From assembly GCA_020721005.1 (NCBI GenBank), contig DYNP01000004.1:64652-128651 (forward strand): 64,000 bases of DNA. The letters run 5' to 3'. Source of the DNA: Thiomargarita sp. (lineage in GTDB: Bacteria > Pseudomonadota > Gammaproteobacteria > Beggiatoales > Beggiatoaceae). The notes beneath the pieces were generated by a model. The model was not told the origin of the DNA, made no database searches, and worked only from the letters and a program-made list of their open reading frames with translations. Numbering within the stretch: the first letter of the stretch is position 1; each line of letters opens with the position of its first letter. Shown one piece after another: positions 40,666-49,689 of the stretch. Both the position numbers and the translations under genes were made by a program.

Positions 40666-40669
40666 AGGC

Positions 40670-40695
40670 AAGTGCTAAGCCAATGCTTAGTACTT
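40670..40695 (+). other. Hairpin between glgB and glgA
   Basis: AAGTGCTAAGC (40670-40680) and GCTTAGTACTT (40685-40695) form an 11-bp stem with one G-T wobble and a 4-nt loop. No T run follows, so it may stabilise or process the mRNA rather than terminate it. Confidence 0.55.
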
Positions 40696-40847
40696 CAAGG
40701 CACCCTTTGCAGTATTTAAATGAGTGGTTTAAAAGGGAATTTGAAATCAAGTGGTTTCTATGGCTTGCTGGTAAACAAAATAGTTCCCCTTTAACTCAGT
40801 GCAGATGACGTGTGAAGGGCGCCAATCAATAAGGGAATAATGGGTTT

Positions 40848-42347
40848 ATGTCAACTTTGCGTGTTTTATTTGCAACTTCTGAAGTCTATCCTCTGTCCAA
40901 AACAGGGGGACTTGCTGATGTCAGCTACTCTTTGCCAAGGGCGTTGGCTGCCCAAGGGGTCGATGTTCGCTTGTTGATTCCAGGCTATCCTGCAGTACTC
41001 GATCAATTGCTGTTAATAGAAGTGTATGAAAATATTCTAGTGTTCCCAAATAGTACTCCAGTTCGAATCTTAGCTGGAATCATGCCAGGGGGAGTGAATC
41101 CCGTCTATGTCATTGATTGTCCAAGCTTATATGTTCGAGACGGAGGTCCCTATTTGGATGAACAGGGTAACGAATGGCCAGACAATGCTCTGCGTTTTGC
41201 AGCACTTTCCAAGGTCGCTGCCTTATTTGGGAATCATGTATTTCTATTTAAACCCCACGTTGTACATTGCAATGACTGGCAAACAGGTTTAGCCCCAGCT
41301 TACATGAATTATCATCCTTCACTTTCTCGAGCTAAGTCTCTGATGAGTGTACATAATATTGCTTATCAAGGGGTATTTGGTCTGGAAGTGGCAGAATTGT
41401 TTGGCTTACCCCCAACGAATATGCAACGAGTTGTGCAATTGTTGGGTTTGCCTTTGGAAAGTTTTGGCGTAGAGGGACTTGAATATCACAGCAAATTATC
41501 TTTCCTAAAAGCTGGGTTGCATTATGCAGATTGGTTGACTACAGTCAGTCCCACATATGCTAAGGATGTTCAAACTGCTGCCTTTGGTTATGGTTTACAA
41601 GGTCTACTCACTGCTCGTCAAAGCAGTTTAAGTGGTATTCTCAATGGTATCGACACTGAAGCTTGGGACCCTAAAACAGACTCTCATTTGGCAAAAAATT
41701 ACAGCATTGAACATTTGCCTGCCAAAGGTGAAAATACTAAGGCTTTGCGGGCTAAATTGGGATTGGAACAATCTTCTCGCAAACCCTTATTGGGCATGAT
41801 CACACGTCTCACCTATCAAAAAGGTTTGGACTTGTTAGTGCCAGTGATTCCCGACATCATTCAGGCTGGGGCTCAATTGGTGCTATTGGGCAGTGGAGAT
41901 AAAGAATTGGAAAGTCGATTGTTACAATATGCCAAACTATCACCTTCTCAAATCAGTGTTAATCTGGGATACAATGAGGCGTTGGCCCATCAAATTGAAG
42001 CCGGGGCTGATATTTTCCTCATGCCTTCCCTATTTGAACCCTGTGGTCTGAACCAAATGTACAGTATGCGTTATGGTACCATTCCCATTGTCAGGCGTAC
42101 CGGGGGATTGGCTGACACGGTAATTGATGCCCATCCCGCCAATTTAGAGAAAGGAATTGCCACAGGCTTTGTGTTCGAGGAAGAAGATGCCCATCAGTTG
42201 TTGGAATGTGTTTATCAAGCTGTTACCTTGTTCCGCAATCGAGAAATATGGCGAACTTTGCAAATCAATGGCATGTCTCGCGATTTCAGTTGGCAAAGCA
42301 GTGCCAAGGAATATTGTGCTCTTTACCGGCGCTTGAGTCAAAGTTAA
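40848..42347 (+). CDS. glgA: Glycogen synthase
   Basis: 499 aa, a GT5 enzyme. The N-terminal SEVYPLSKTGGLADV contains the KTGGL ADP-glucose loop. The GT-B C-terminal half has ITRLTYQKGLDLL, LLGSGDKELE and the catalytic EPCGLNQMYSMRYGTIP. It extends alpha-1,4-glucan from ADP-glucose. glgC is not in the window. The 182-bp gap to glgB holds the hairpin listed above. Confidence 0.97.
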   Translation: MSTLRVLFATSEVYPLSKTGGLADVSYSLPRALAAQGVDVRLLIPGYPAVLDQLLLIEVYENILVFPNSTPVRILAGIMPGGVNPVYVIDCPSLYVRDGGPYLDEQGNEWPDNALRFAALSKVAALFGNHVFLFKPHVVHCNDWQTGLAPAYMNYHPSLSRAKSLMSVHNIAYQGVFGLEVAELFGLPPTNMQRVVQLLGLPLESFGVEGLEYHSKLSFLKAGLHYADWLTTVSPTYAKDVQTAAFGYGLQGLLTARQSSLSGILNGIDTEAWDPKTDSHLAKNYSIEHLPAKGENTKALRAKLGLEQSSRKPLLGMITRLTYQKGLDLLVPVIPDIIQAGAQLVLLGSGDKELESRLLQYAKLSPSQISVNLGYNEALAHQIEAGADIFLMPSLFEPCGLNQMYSMRYGTIPIVRRTGGLADTVIDAHPANLEKGIATGFVFEEEDAHQLLECVYQAVTLFRNREIWRTLQINGMSRDFSWQSSAKEYCALYRRLSQS

Positions 42348-42402
42348 ACAGACAATTTGGTTTTACAGTCAATATTTATCTAAACAGTCATTTTCCAGCC
42401 CT

Positions 42403-42440
42403 AAAAAAACCTGTCCGGTTTTTTAAACTTGACAGGTTTA
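42403..42440 (-). terminator. Terminator between glgA and the efflux adaptor gene
   Basis: AAACCTGTC (42407-42415) pairs with GACAGGTTT (42431-42439). On the minus strand a run of seven T follows, so it serves the adaptor gene ending at 42468. The stem matches the hairpin at 32699. Confidence 0.85.
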
Positions 42441-42467
42441 AGCCTGTAATACAATTTACTGCGCTTC

Positions 42468-43571
42468 TTATTTTTCCCCTCGAATATCAATTGTAGCCCC
42501 ATCGCTCAGAAAATGGGCACCGTCCACTACAATTGCTTCTCCGACACTGACTCCTTCCAAAATTTCGACCAAGCCATCTTTACGTATACCTGTTTTAACT
42601 GAGCGTTGAGTGGCCTGATTATTCTTGACCAAGTAAACCACTTCTCCAATCAGCCGTTTCACTACACTGATTTCTGGAACGAGAACTGAGTGATGTTTTT
42701 CCAGAGTAATCAGACCTTTAGCAGTGTATCCAGGTTTCCAGTCTTGTTCATTAGTGAACTCCACCAACACTTCCAGGGCCCGATTGCCGGTCTCCAATAC
42801 AGGATTTAAACGGGAGATGGTGGCAGTAATTACAGACGTCGTTTCCATTCCCAAAGATAATGTGACTGGCAAGTCAATTTTGATTTGAGGTGCTATGGTT
42901 TCTGGTAAAAAGAGACGGGCCCGTAACTGATCAGTCACTACCAGTTGAAACAGAGGGGTGCCCGGTTGCACAAAGTCTCCCACGGTCACTAAGCGTTGAC
43001 GAATGGCGCCCTGAATGGGACTGAGAATATTTGACTTCCCAAGGTAATAGTGAATTTCTTTGAGACGAGCTTGCAGACCTAACACTTGGGCTTCTGAAAT
43101 AGCCAATTCAGTTTGGGCACCGTCATAATCATGTTGGGGCACGGTTTGTTTTTTCAACAAAGTGTATAAACGTTGAACATTGGTCTGCTGATTGCTGATC
43201 ACTGCTTGTAGGCGTTGCAAATCGGCTTCCACTTTGGTCAATTCAATTTGATAAAGTTCTGTATCCAATTTGGCTAACACTTGCCCCGGTTTGACTCGAT
43301 CGCCTTCATCCACCGTTACAATCAACAGTTTCCCAGCCACTTCTGCAGATATCCGAGGGGTATGAGGACTTTCCAAAGTGCCCAAAGCGGTCACTGTAAC
43401 AGTCAATTCTTCCATTTTGGCTTTGGTAAAGGTCACTGGAATGCTTCTGGTGGTGGAAGGTTCCTTTTCCTGTGGAGTAGATTCTTTGGCTGATGAGCCA
43501 TAAATTGGAGAGGAGCCGGCCAAGATGGCAATCAAGAATATCAATTTAAATTGTTGTTTTATCGGCTTCAT
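42468..43571 (-). CDS. RND-type efflux periplasmic adaptor (HlyD/MFP family)
   Basis: 367 aa. A signal-type N-terminus (about 1-28) is followed by an N-terminal lipoyl half (VAGKLLIVTVDEGDRVKPGQVLAKLD), a coiled-coil hairpin (about 105-170), the second lipoyl half (SPIQGAIRQRLVTVGDFVQPGTPLF) and beta-barrel and membrane-proximal domains. It would bridge an inner-membrane pump and an outer-membrane channel. Neither pump nor channel gene is adjacent. It lies 150 bp downstream of a NtrC-type regulator on the same strand, a possible target of that regulator. Confidence 0.9.
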   Translation of the reverse strand: MKPIKQQFKLIFLIAILAGSSPIYGSSAKESTPQEKEPSTTRSIPVTFTKAKMEELTVTVTALGTLESPHTPRISAEVAGKLLIVTVDEGDRVKPGQVLAKLDTELYQIELTKVEADLQRLQAVISNQQTNVQRLYTLLKKQTVPQHDYDGAQTELAISEAQVLGLQARLKEIHYYLGKSNILSPIQGAIRQRLVTVGDFVQPGTPLFQLVVTDQLRARLFLPETIAPQIKIDLPVTLSLGMETTSVITATISRLNPVLETGNRALEVLVEFTNEQDWKPGYTAKGLITLEKHHSVLVPEISVVKRLIGEVVYLVKNNQATQRSVKTGIRKDGLVEILEGVSVGEAIVVDGAHFLSDGATIDIRGEK

Positions 43572-43721
43572 GTGATTGGATTTTCCAAAGTGCCGCAGGG
43601 CCTCATGGCCATTTCCAAGATCAAATTGGGAGTTGTCATGGGCTTCTGCCGCACTTGCAATTTGCCATTTAGTGAGAGTTGAGCATTTTATCCCTGAGCT
43701 AACATTGAGAACGATGGAAAA

Positions 43722-45095
43722 TTAAGCAATTTCTTCATTCAATTCTTTAGTCCCGGACAGACCATATTTTTTCAGCAAGCGATAGGTATTGCGTTCGCTG
43801 ATACCCAGAGCTTCTGCCACTCGCAGTCGATGTCCAGAGTATTTTTGTAGCAACACTTTCAAGTAGTGTTTTTCAATTTCTTCTAAAGTGGGTTCGTGAT
43901 CAAAGGACAGTTCAAAATTGCTATTTTTTCTCTTGATGATGGTGGAAAAGGTAAGGTGTTCGGGAACGATGGCCGGTCTATCAGCAGCCAGGATAATAGC
44001 TCTTTCAACTACATTTTTGAGTTCCCGGATATTGCCAGGCCAATCGTAGGCAATCAGTTCTTTCATAGCAGTGGGACTGATAGTTTTATTGACGCGACGG
44101 GAAAAACAGTGGTGATTTAGGAAATGTTGAACCAGCAGGGGAATGTCTTCACGCCGTTCCCGAAGGGGGGGAATGGTGATGACAAAGCCGCTGAGACGGT
44201 AGAATAAGTCCAGGCGGAATGTTCCTTCTTGACTCATATTTTCCAGGTTACAGTTGGTGGCGGCAACAATGCGAACGTCGGAGCTAAGATCTTTATTTCC
44301 ACCCAATCGACGGAATCTACCCGTTTCTAATACCCGAAGTAATTTGGCTTGAATTGGGGCTTCAATTTCTCCAATTTCATCTAGGAATAAAGTGCCTCCA
44401 TCAGCGTCTTCAATCAGACCTTTTTTTTGCCGATCTGCCCCGGTAAAGGAGCCTCGTTCATGACCAAACAGTTCAGATTCAAAGAGTTTTTCTTGCAGAG
44501 AACAGCAATCTAAAGCTACGTAGTTGCGATGACTGCGTTGGCTGTGTTTATGAATTTCAGCCGCCACGAGTTCTTTGCCAACGCCACTTTCTCCATGAAT
44601 GAGCACGCTCATATTGCTGGGTGCTACTTTGCGAATGAGATCATGAACTTTTTGAATGGCTTTGCTTTCACCGATCATGGCTTTGCTATGATGATGTTGA
44701 ACTTGAGATTTATAGAATTGGCAGTCTTGACGCAAGGTAACAGTCTCCAAAACACGTTTAATGGTAAGTTCCAGTTCATCTAGGTTGATGGGTTTAACTA
44801 AGTATTCGGCAATTCCTGCTTTGATGGCATCCACAGCTTCTCGAATGGAACCGTAGGCGGTAAGCAGTACAACTGGGGGTAAATTGCTGAGTTCTGCGAA
44901 TAATTCGGCGCCATTGCCATCAGGTAGGCGTCCATCCAATAGGACTAAGGCGGGTTCGTGACTGTTCAGATATTCTCTTGCGGCAGATAAAAGGGTGACA
45001 CTGTTGACTTGATAGCCAACGCTTTCAAGTGTTTTGGTCAGAAGTTGATTGAGAACAATGTCATCTTCGACGACTAAAACTGTAGGGCGTTCCAT
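43722..45095 (-). CDS. Sigma-54-dependent response regulator (NtrC family)
   Basis: 457 aa from the ATG at 45095, preceded by AGGTGA; a GTG three codons upstream lies within that ribosome site. Receiver (about 1-120; VLVVEDD, LLDGRLPDG, KPINLDE), AAA+ domain (about 135-370; Walker A GESGVGKE, FLDEIGE) and a Fis-type helix-turn-helix (RVAEALGISERNTYRLLKKYGL region). The sigma-54 contact loop reads GSFTGA instead of the usual GAFTGA. It forms a pair with the sensor kinase 17 bp upstream. Confidence 0.93.
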   Translation of the reverse strand: MERPTVLVVEDDIVLNQLLTKTLESVGYQVNSVTLLSAAREYLNSHEPALVLLDGRLPDGNGAELFAELSNLPPVVLLTAYGSIREAVDAIKAGIAEYLVKPINLDELELTIKRVLETVTLRQDCQFYKSQVQHHHSKAMIGESKAIQKVHDLIRKVAPSNMSVLIHGESGVGKELVAAEIHKHSQRSHRNYVALDCCSLQEKLFESELFGHERGSFTGADRQKKGLIEDADGGTLFLDEIGEIEAPIQAKLLRVLETGRFRRLGGNKDLSSDVRIVAATNCNLENMSQEGTFRLDLFYRLSGFVITIPPLRERREDIPLLVQHFLNHHCFSRRVNKTISPTAMKELIAYDWPGNIRELKNVVERAIILAADRPAIVPEHLTFSTIIKRKNSNFELSFDHEPTLEEIEKHYLKVLLQKYSGHRLRVAEALGISERNTYRLLKKYGLSGTKELNEEIA

Positions 45096-45112
45096 TTTGC
45101 TCACCTGGGGGT

Positions 45113-46819
45113 TTATGGGTTATTGGCATTGGGTAAGGTGATGAGGAATTCACAACCAGGAGCATGAGTTTGCAGGACTTCGATGCGGCCATGATAACGT
45201 TCAATAATGCTTTTACAGATGGCGAGTCCCAGTCCAGAGCCTTTTTTTCCTTGAGTACGATGGCTGAAAAAAGGTTCAAAAATGTTGTTGAGAATGCTGG
45301 GGTGAATACCAGTACCAGTGTCTTTAACACTGAGTTGAATTATATCCTCTTTAGTACGAGCAGTGATGTTCACTTCTCCTCCTTGGGGCATAGCATTGAG
45401 GGCATTTTGGAGTAAATTGAATATGAGCATACGGATATCAGTTTCTACGGCAAGAATTCGGTGAAGTTGGTCATTAAAATTGGCACCGATGCTGATATTT
45501 TGTTCTTTGCTTTCAAAGGCAAGTAAGGCAATGGTATCTAAAATGACTTCGTTTAGGGAAATCAGTTGTCGTTGTTCGGTGCTGGGCGCTGCCAGTTTTA
45601 AAAGGCGTTGGGTGACTAGAATGCATTTGTCAATTTGCTTGTCGACTAACAGAAGATAATCGGTAATTTGTGAAAGGTTAGGGGTAGAGTGGGTGAGAAT
45701 GCGTAAACTGGCTTGTAAGGCTAGACGAATGGAGGAGAGTGGGTTGTTGATGTCATGCGCCACACCGGCAGCCAATTGTCCAAGGGAGGCCAGTTTTTGT
45801 TCATGGGAAAATTGGATGGTTTGACTGAGGTCTCGCACGGATTCTACAATGAATTTTTGTTGTTGCTTGTGCAGATTGACTTCCATCATGGCGGCCCCAA
45901 TTTCAACTTGTAATTTGCTGCCATCGGCTCGAACATGTTCGGTCAATAATTTGATGGAGTGTCCAGGGTGTTTGATTTCATGAAGAGGACAGGTCATCAG
46001 GGTTGGAGGACAGGGAGTTTGACGGGCATAACTGGAAAGATGGCAGAGAGGGGTTTGTTCAAAAGTATTTTTGCCAAGTCCCAGTTGTTGATGGTAGGCG
46101 TGGTTGGCGGCAACAATGCGATAATTTTGGTCAATGATGCGAATGCCATCGGGAATGGCATCGATAAGAGATTGGAAAAATTTTTTTTGTTCTTGTCCAA
46201 GACAGACACTGGTTTGTAATTGATCGGAGAGTTGATGAATGTAGGTGGAAAGGGTCATCAATTCATTGGGAGAGGTGTCCCTTGCAGAAGCAGGAAGTGT
46301 GGATGCAGATTGAACTATTTGCAGCAGTTGTTTGAGAGGGAATAGTAACTGTTTTTGTACAAACCAGTAGAGAATAAACAGTATGAACAGGATCAGCAAC
46401 GTACTAAACCCAATGATGGTAAGACCATTTTTAAACAAGTTATGTTGTAAAATTTGACCGTTGACCAATAAAATTTCTTGCAAATGATTGGACATCCAAT
46501 GATGGCAGTCTGGACAGGCGGGATTGCTGTTGATGTGATTGACGGTGAGTAGGACTTTTTGTTCGCTGAGGAAAGTTTGAGGGTTGATCCAAAATTGATC
46601 TTGATGACTGACTTTGAGGTTGGGATAGGTGTGAAAACCAGGGCGCTTCATGAGATCGGGATAAGTGGAGATTAAAACTTGCCGTAAATCTTTTTGGTAA
46701 TAAGTTTGTAGCACCAAAAATAAAAGGGTGGTGCAACTGGCAAGTAAACAAACGGCCAATACCAAGAGGAATCGATGAGTTAATGAGGTGACCATCCAGA
46801 ATGAACTTTGCATTTTCAT
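45113..46819 (-). CDS. Membrane sensor kinase with a periplasmic CxxCH motif
   Basis: 568 aa. Helices at about 15-40 and 131-154 enclose a periplasmic segment of about 90 residues containing ACPDCHHW (Cys102, Cys105, His106), the c-type haem attachment pattern. A HAMP-like linker and a PAS domain (about 218-335) follow; the PAS has Cys259, Cys270 and Cys277 in the spacing of Cys-rich PAS sensors. The kinase core is NtrB-like: AGVAHDINNPLSSIRLA (phospho-His), NLLQNALNAMPQGG, DTGTGIH, GSGLGLAI. Haem or redox sensing is an inference. GAGGA precedes the ATG. Its partner is the NtrC-type regulator. Confidence 0.9.
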   Translation of the reverse strand: MKMQSSFWMVTSLTHRFLLVLAVCLLASCTTLLFLVLQTYYQKDLRQVLISTYPDLMKRPGFHTYPNLKVSHQDQFWINPQTFLSEQKVLLTVNHINSNPACPDCHHWMSNHLQEILLVNGQILQHNLFKNGLTIIGFSTLLILFILFILYWFVQKQLLFPLKQLLQIVQSASTLPASARDTSPNELMTLSTYIHQLSDQLQTSVCLGQEQKKFFQSLIDAIPDGIRIIDQNYRIVAANHAYHQQLGLGKNTFEQTPLCHLSSYARQTPCPPTLMTCPLHEIKHPGHSIKLLTEHVRADGSKLQVEIGAAMMEVNLHKQQQKFIVESVRDLSQTIQFSHEQKLASLGQLAAGVAHDINNPLSSIRLALQASLRILTHSTPNLSQITDYLLLVDKQIDKCILVTQRLLKLAAPSTEQRQLISLNEVILDTIALLAFESKEQNISIGANFNDQLHRILAVETDIRMLIFNLLQNALNAMPQGGEVNITARTKEDIIQLSVKDTGTGIHPSILNNIFEPFFSHRTQGKKGSGLGLAICKSIIERYHGRIEVLQTHAPGCEFLITLPNANNP

Positions 46820-47510
46820 TAAACATCCTCTATTAAGGTGGTATACTGAATCATTGGTGCAATGGACTGTCCGTATCCGAGATTCTCAGGAAGGAAGAAT
46901 TATTGCTTGGTTAAGTATAGACTCTCTAGCGTATTTTAAACGGTACCTTTAGTTCCGTATAATTTCAGAATAAAAGGGATTATCAGGGAAATGTGGGGGA
47001 AATTTGAGGTAGAAAGTTTCTCCTTGGCAAGCAAAATGATGTTGCGCCTTTAAATATAAACTATGGATGGGTAAACTTCACAGTGTAAATTAAGAATAAC
47101 ATAAATAATCGACTTTGTCTCATATAAATATTGATAGCCTGTTAAGTGCAATTAATTTATAGAATTTCTGCCAAACTTTCCGCTTATTCATGCAGAATAT
47201 CAGAACATACTAAAATATAAATTGCTTATATTTAAGTAAGTTAGTTTATTAGAGATTGCTAATATAACCAATTTAACCAGAATTGTACAATTTTAGGATA
47301 TTATTCATGATTATTTGAATAACCTATTATTTCAGTAATCATTATAAATAGCAAGAGGCCCCAAGTGATTTCTTGGCATGCATGAGATAAACTGAAGATA
47401 CGTTATATTGAATGATTGGAATTCCAATCCATAAAGTTTAAAAGTATGATAATTTAAACTGGATGGTTCAATCGCATTTCTCTACTTTTATAGAGAATAG
47501 ACGTAAATTT
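46820..47510. other. Long AT-rich intergenic region
   Basis: About 690 bp with much lower GC than its flanks, no credible reading frame and no copy of the dispersed repeats. It separates the divergent kinase and Met-rich protein genes and probably carries promoters or a small RNA, but I could not identify either. Confidence 0.6.
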
Positions 47511-47542
47511 TTGACCCAGCGCTCACCCTACACCGTTATAAT
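47511..47542 (+). promoter_or_regulatory. Possible sigma-70-type promoter of the Met-rich protein gene
   Basis: TTGACC (47511-47516) and a perfect TATAAT (47537-47542), but the 20-bp spacer is longer than usual. A palindrome lies directly downstream. Confidence 0.45.
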
Positions 47543-47544
47543 TT

Positions 47545-47573
47545 AATTTGAGTATTTTTAAAATACTCAAATT
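47545..47573. promoter_or_regulatory. 29-bp AT-rich palindrome in the leader
   Basis: AATTTGAGTATTTT (47545-47558) and its exact complement AAAATACTCAAATT (47560-47573) with one central base. It lies just after the likely -10 box and 44 bp before the ATG, so it may be an operator or a 5' mRNA hairpin. Confidence 0.7.
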
Positions 47574-47616
47574 TAACATAACCCCTAAACTTATATCCTA
47601 TGAAGAGGAAAAATCA

Positions 47617-48213
47617 ATGACTGATTGCAAAACACTGATCATTAAAACAGTTGGATTGTGGATTATTTTCATCAATACCCTTTTACCGGTATCTACGGTA
47701 TTAGGCAATGACAATACCGGGAACAAACAAACCGTAGGCAACATTTTAGGAATCAGCGGCTGGTATGAACGTTATGCGAATGGGCAAATCGTGTTATACC
47801 CATTGATTGGCAACTCAAGTTACGGCATGAGTTCCATGTACGGCTTACCAAATACCATGAGCAATCTATACAACATGTTAGGCATGAGTGGATTGTACAG
47901 CATGTCAGGAATGGGAGGAACTTCGACGGAAAATCCTCCAGAACAGTTACCTAAAACAACCCAGTCCACTGCACCCAATTCTACGTCAAATCCACCCAAA
48001 GTCACCGGGATGCAAGGCATGATGGGAATGTTAGGGATGCAGGGGATGATAGGAATGATGGGAATGCAGGGGATGATAGGAATGTATGGCTTATCAGGCA
48101 GTTATCAGATGACTTTTGGACGATTTTGGATCACCAAAGAAGGACAATTAACCCTCTATCCAGTCAGCCTCTTAGAAACCGAAGAAACCTCTGATGACGC
48201 AGATAATCAATAA
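47617..48213 (+). CDS. Secreted Met/Gly-rich repeat protein
   Basis: 198 aa from the ATG at 47617, with AGAGGAA 6 nt upstream. A signal peptide (about 1-30) is followed by residues 45-63 with GISGWY and GQIVLYPL. A Met/Gly/Tyr-rich stretch (70-100), a Pro/Thr/Ser linker (101-130) and a repeat segment (131-157) come next; the last is built from MQGMIGM units, 11 Met in 28 residues. The end repeats the first module with GLSGSY and GQLTLYPV (158-183), then an acidic tail. I recognise no family. Surface or periplasmic structure, or soft-metal binding by Met, are possible. It is followed by a CBS-domain kinase. Confidence 0.72.
   Translation: MTDCKTLIIKTVGLWIIFINTLLPVSTVLGNDNTGNKQTVGNILGISGWYERYANGQIVLYPLIGNSSYGMSSMYGLPNTMSNLYNMLGMSGLYSMSGMGGTSTENPPEQLPKTTQSTAPNSTSNPPKVTGMQGMMGMLGMQGMIGMMGMQGMIGMYGLSGSYQMTFGRFWITKEGQLTLYPVSLLETEETSDDADNQ
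48008..48087 (+). repeat. In-gene minisatellite encoding the Met/Gly repeat
   Basis: Two near-identical blocks of ATGCAGGGGATGATAGGAATG follow a diverged earlier block. The copies are identical at synonymous sites, which points to recent duplication or homogenisation. Confidence 0.85.
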
Positions 48214-48377
48214 CCGTTCATTCCTCCAACCTCCCTTTATCCAGGACTTGAAAACAGTCTGTTCGACGACTGAAGCCTTATCCTATAATTAAAAACTCAG
48301 CATTGACATTATTCTGTCACATTAGTCCCCTAGACTGTTTTTCCAAAAGTATAATACAACCCTAGGAGAATGAGACT

Positions 48378-49652
48378 ATGTTGGATAAAGATTGGGATAC
48401 TCAATTACAACCACATCTGCAGGAAAACATCAACTGCCTGGTTATACCACGCCTGTTCATTGCCCCCAATCAGACAGTTGAACAAACTGGCAAACTCTTT
48501 TTGGCCCACCACGAACTCTATTCTCTTCCCGTCGTGCACAAAAAAATTCCCATTGGCATGGTTCACCGTTACCAACTCATGGACATCTTTTTAAGCACCT
48601 ATGGAAGAGAACTGCATGGCAAAAAAACCATTGCCCAATTCATGGATCCGCACCCGCTCATCCTGGAAAACCACCTGCCCATTCAAATTGCCAGTCATTA
48701 TGTCACTCAACGTGCACAATTACCGATGATGCAGGATATCATTATCACTGAAAACGGTTACTATCTGGGAATAGTCACCCTATTAAGCCTGCTCAAAAAA
48801 ATCACCGAATTACAAATTCAAAAATACAACGCCGCCTTAGCCCAAAAAGTCCACGAATTGGAACAAAAAACCGCAGAGCTCAGTCTCACCACCGCCAAGG
48901 CCCAAGTTGCTACGGAACAAGCCAAAGCCGCCAACCGCGCCAAAAGTCGCTTCCTAGCCAACATGAGCCATGAACTGCGCACACCTCTGAACGCCATTCT
49001 TGGCTATGCGGAACTATTACAAGAGGATATACAAGAATTGGGCGAAGCTAATCTATTGAAAGATTTACAAAAAATTGAAACTGCGGGCAAACATCTTCTT
49101 AATCTGGTCAGTGATATTCTGGACCTTTCCAAAATTGAAGCCGGCAAAATGGAAATCACGTTGGAAGCCTTCCCTCTCAGTGACCTGCTCATCGAATTAC
49201 AAAATACCCTAGCGCCACTGACCAATGAACAAGGGAACACCTTAATAATCCTCGACAACTGTCCCGGCAAACTACTTGCGGACAAAACCAAACTTCGTCA
49301 ATGTCTACTCAATCTACTCAGCAATGCCAACAAATTCTCCAAAAACAGCCAGATTCTCCTTGCCACTAAGCCCGGTCCCGCCCATACCGTCCTCATCACT
49401 GTCCAAGACCATGGCATTGGCATCCATGAGACCCAACTTTCCCGACTTTTTCAACCCTTCAGCCAATGCGACGATTCCAGTACCAGAAAATATGACGGGG
49501 CAGGATTGGGACTCAGCATCACCAAAGAATTTTGCAACCTGATGGGAGGAGAAATCAGCGTGGAAAGCCAAATGGGAAAAGGCAGCACTTTTACCATAAA
49601 ACTTCCTATTGAAGTTAAAGTTGACTCTAAAATCAATGATTTGGCTGCTTAA
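48378..49652 (+). CDS. Soluble histidine kinase with an N-terminal CBS pair
   Basis: 424 aa. Residues about 10-140 look like two CBS domains (LFIAPNQTVEQTGKLF, LPVVHKKIPIGMVHRYQLMD, IIITENGYYLGIVTLLSLLK). A coiled coil (about 145-190) leads to HisKA (MSHELRTPLNAILGY, His near 198) and HATPase_c (NLLSNANKFSKN, DHGIGIH, GAGLGLSI). There is no membrane helix and no receiver. CBS pairs usually bind adenine nucleotides, so sensing of energy state or a nucleotide messenger is plausible. TAGGAG precedes the ATG. Confidence 0.88.
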   Translation: MLDKDWDTQLQPHLQENINCLVIPRLFIAPNQTVEQTGKLFLAHHELYSLPVVHKKIPIGMVHRYQLMDIFLSTYGRELHGKKTIAQFMDPHPLILENHLPIQIASHYVTQRAQLPMMQDIIITENGYYLGIVTLLSLLKKITELQIQKYNAALAQKVHELEQKTAELSLTTAKAQVATEQAKAANRAKSRFLANMSHELRTPLNAILGYAELLQEDIQELGEANLLKDLQKIETAGKHLLNLVSDILDLSKIEAGKMEITLEAFPLSDLLIELQNTLAPLTNEQGNTLIILDNCPGKLLADKTKLRQCLLNLLSNANKFSKNSQILLATKPGPAHTVLITVQDHGIGIHETQLSRLFQPFSQCDDSSTRKYDGAGLGLSITKEFCNLMGGEISVESQMGKGSTFTIKLPIEVKVDSKINDLAA

Positions 49653-49689
49653 ACTCAAAGTTAACTCGAATCAAATCTGATATTCCCAA

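Noticed and set aside
43572-43721. Sigma-54 promoter before the efflux adaptor gene
   Set aside because: A TGGCA is present on the minus strand, but no GC occurs at the required spacing for a -24/-12 pair.
47548-47616. Longer N-terminus of the Met-rich protein
   Set aside because: The TTG start lies inside the palindrome; the ATG at 47617 has a good ribosome site and begins a clear signal peptide.
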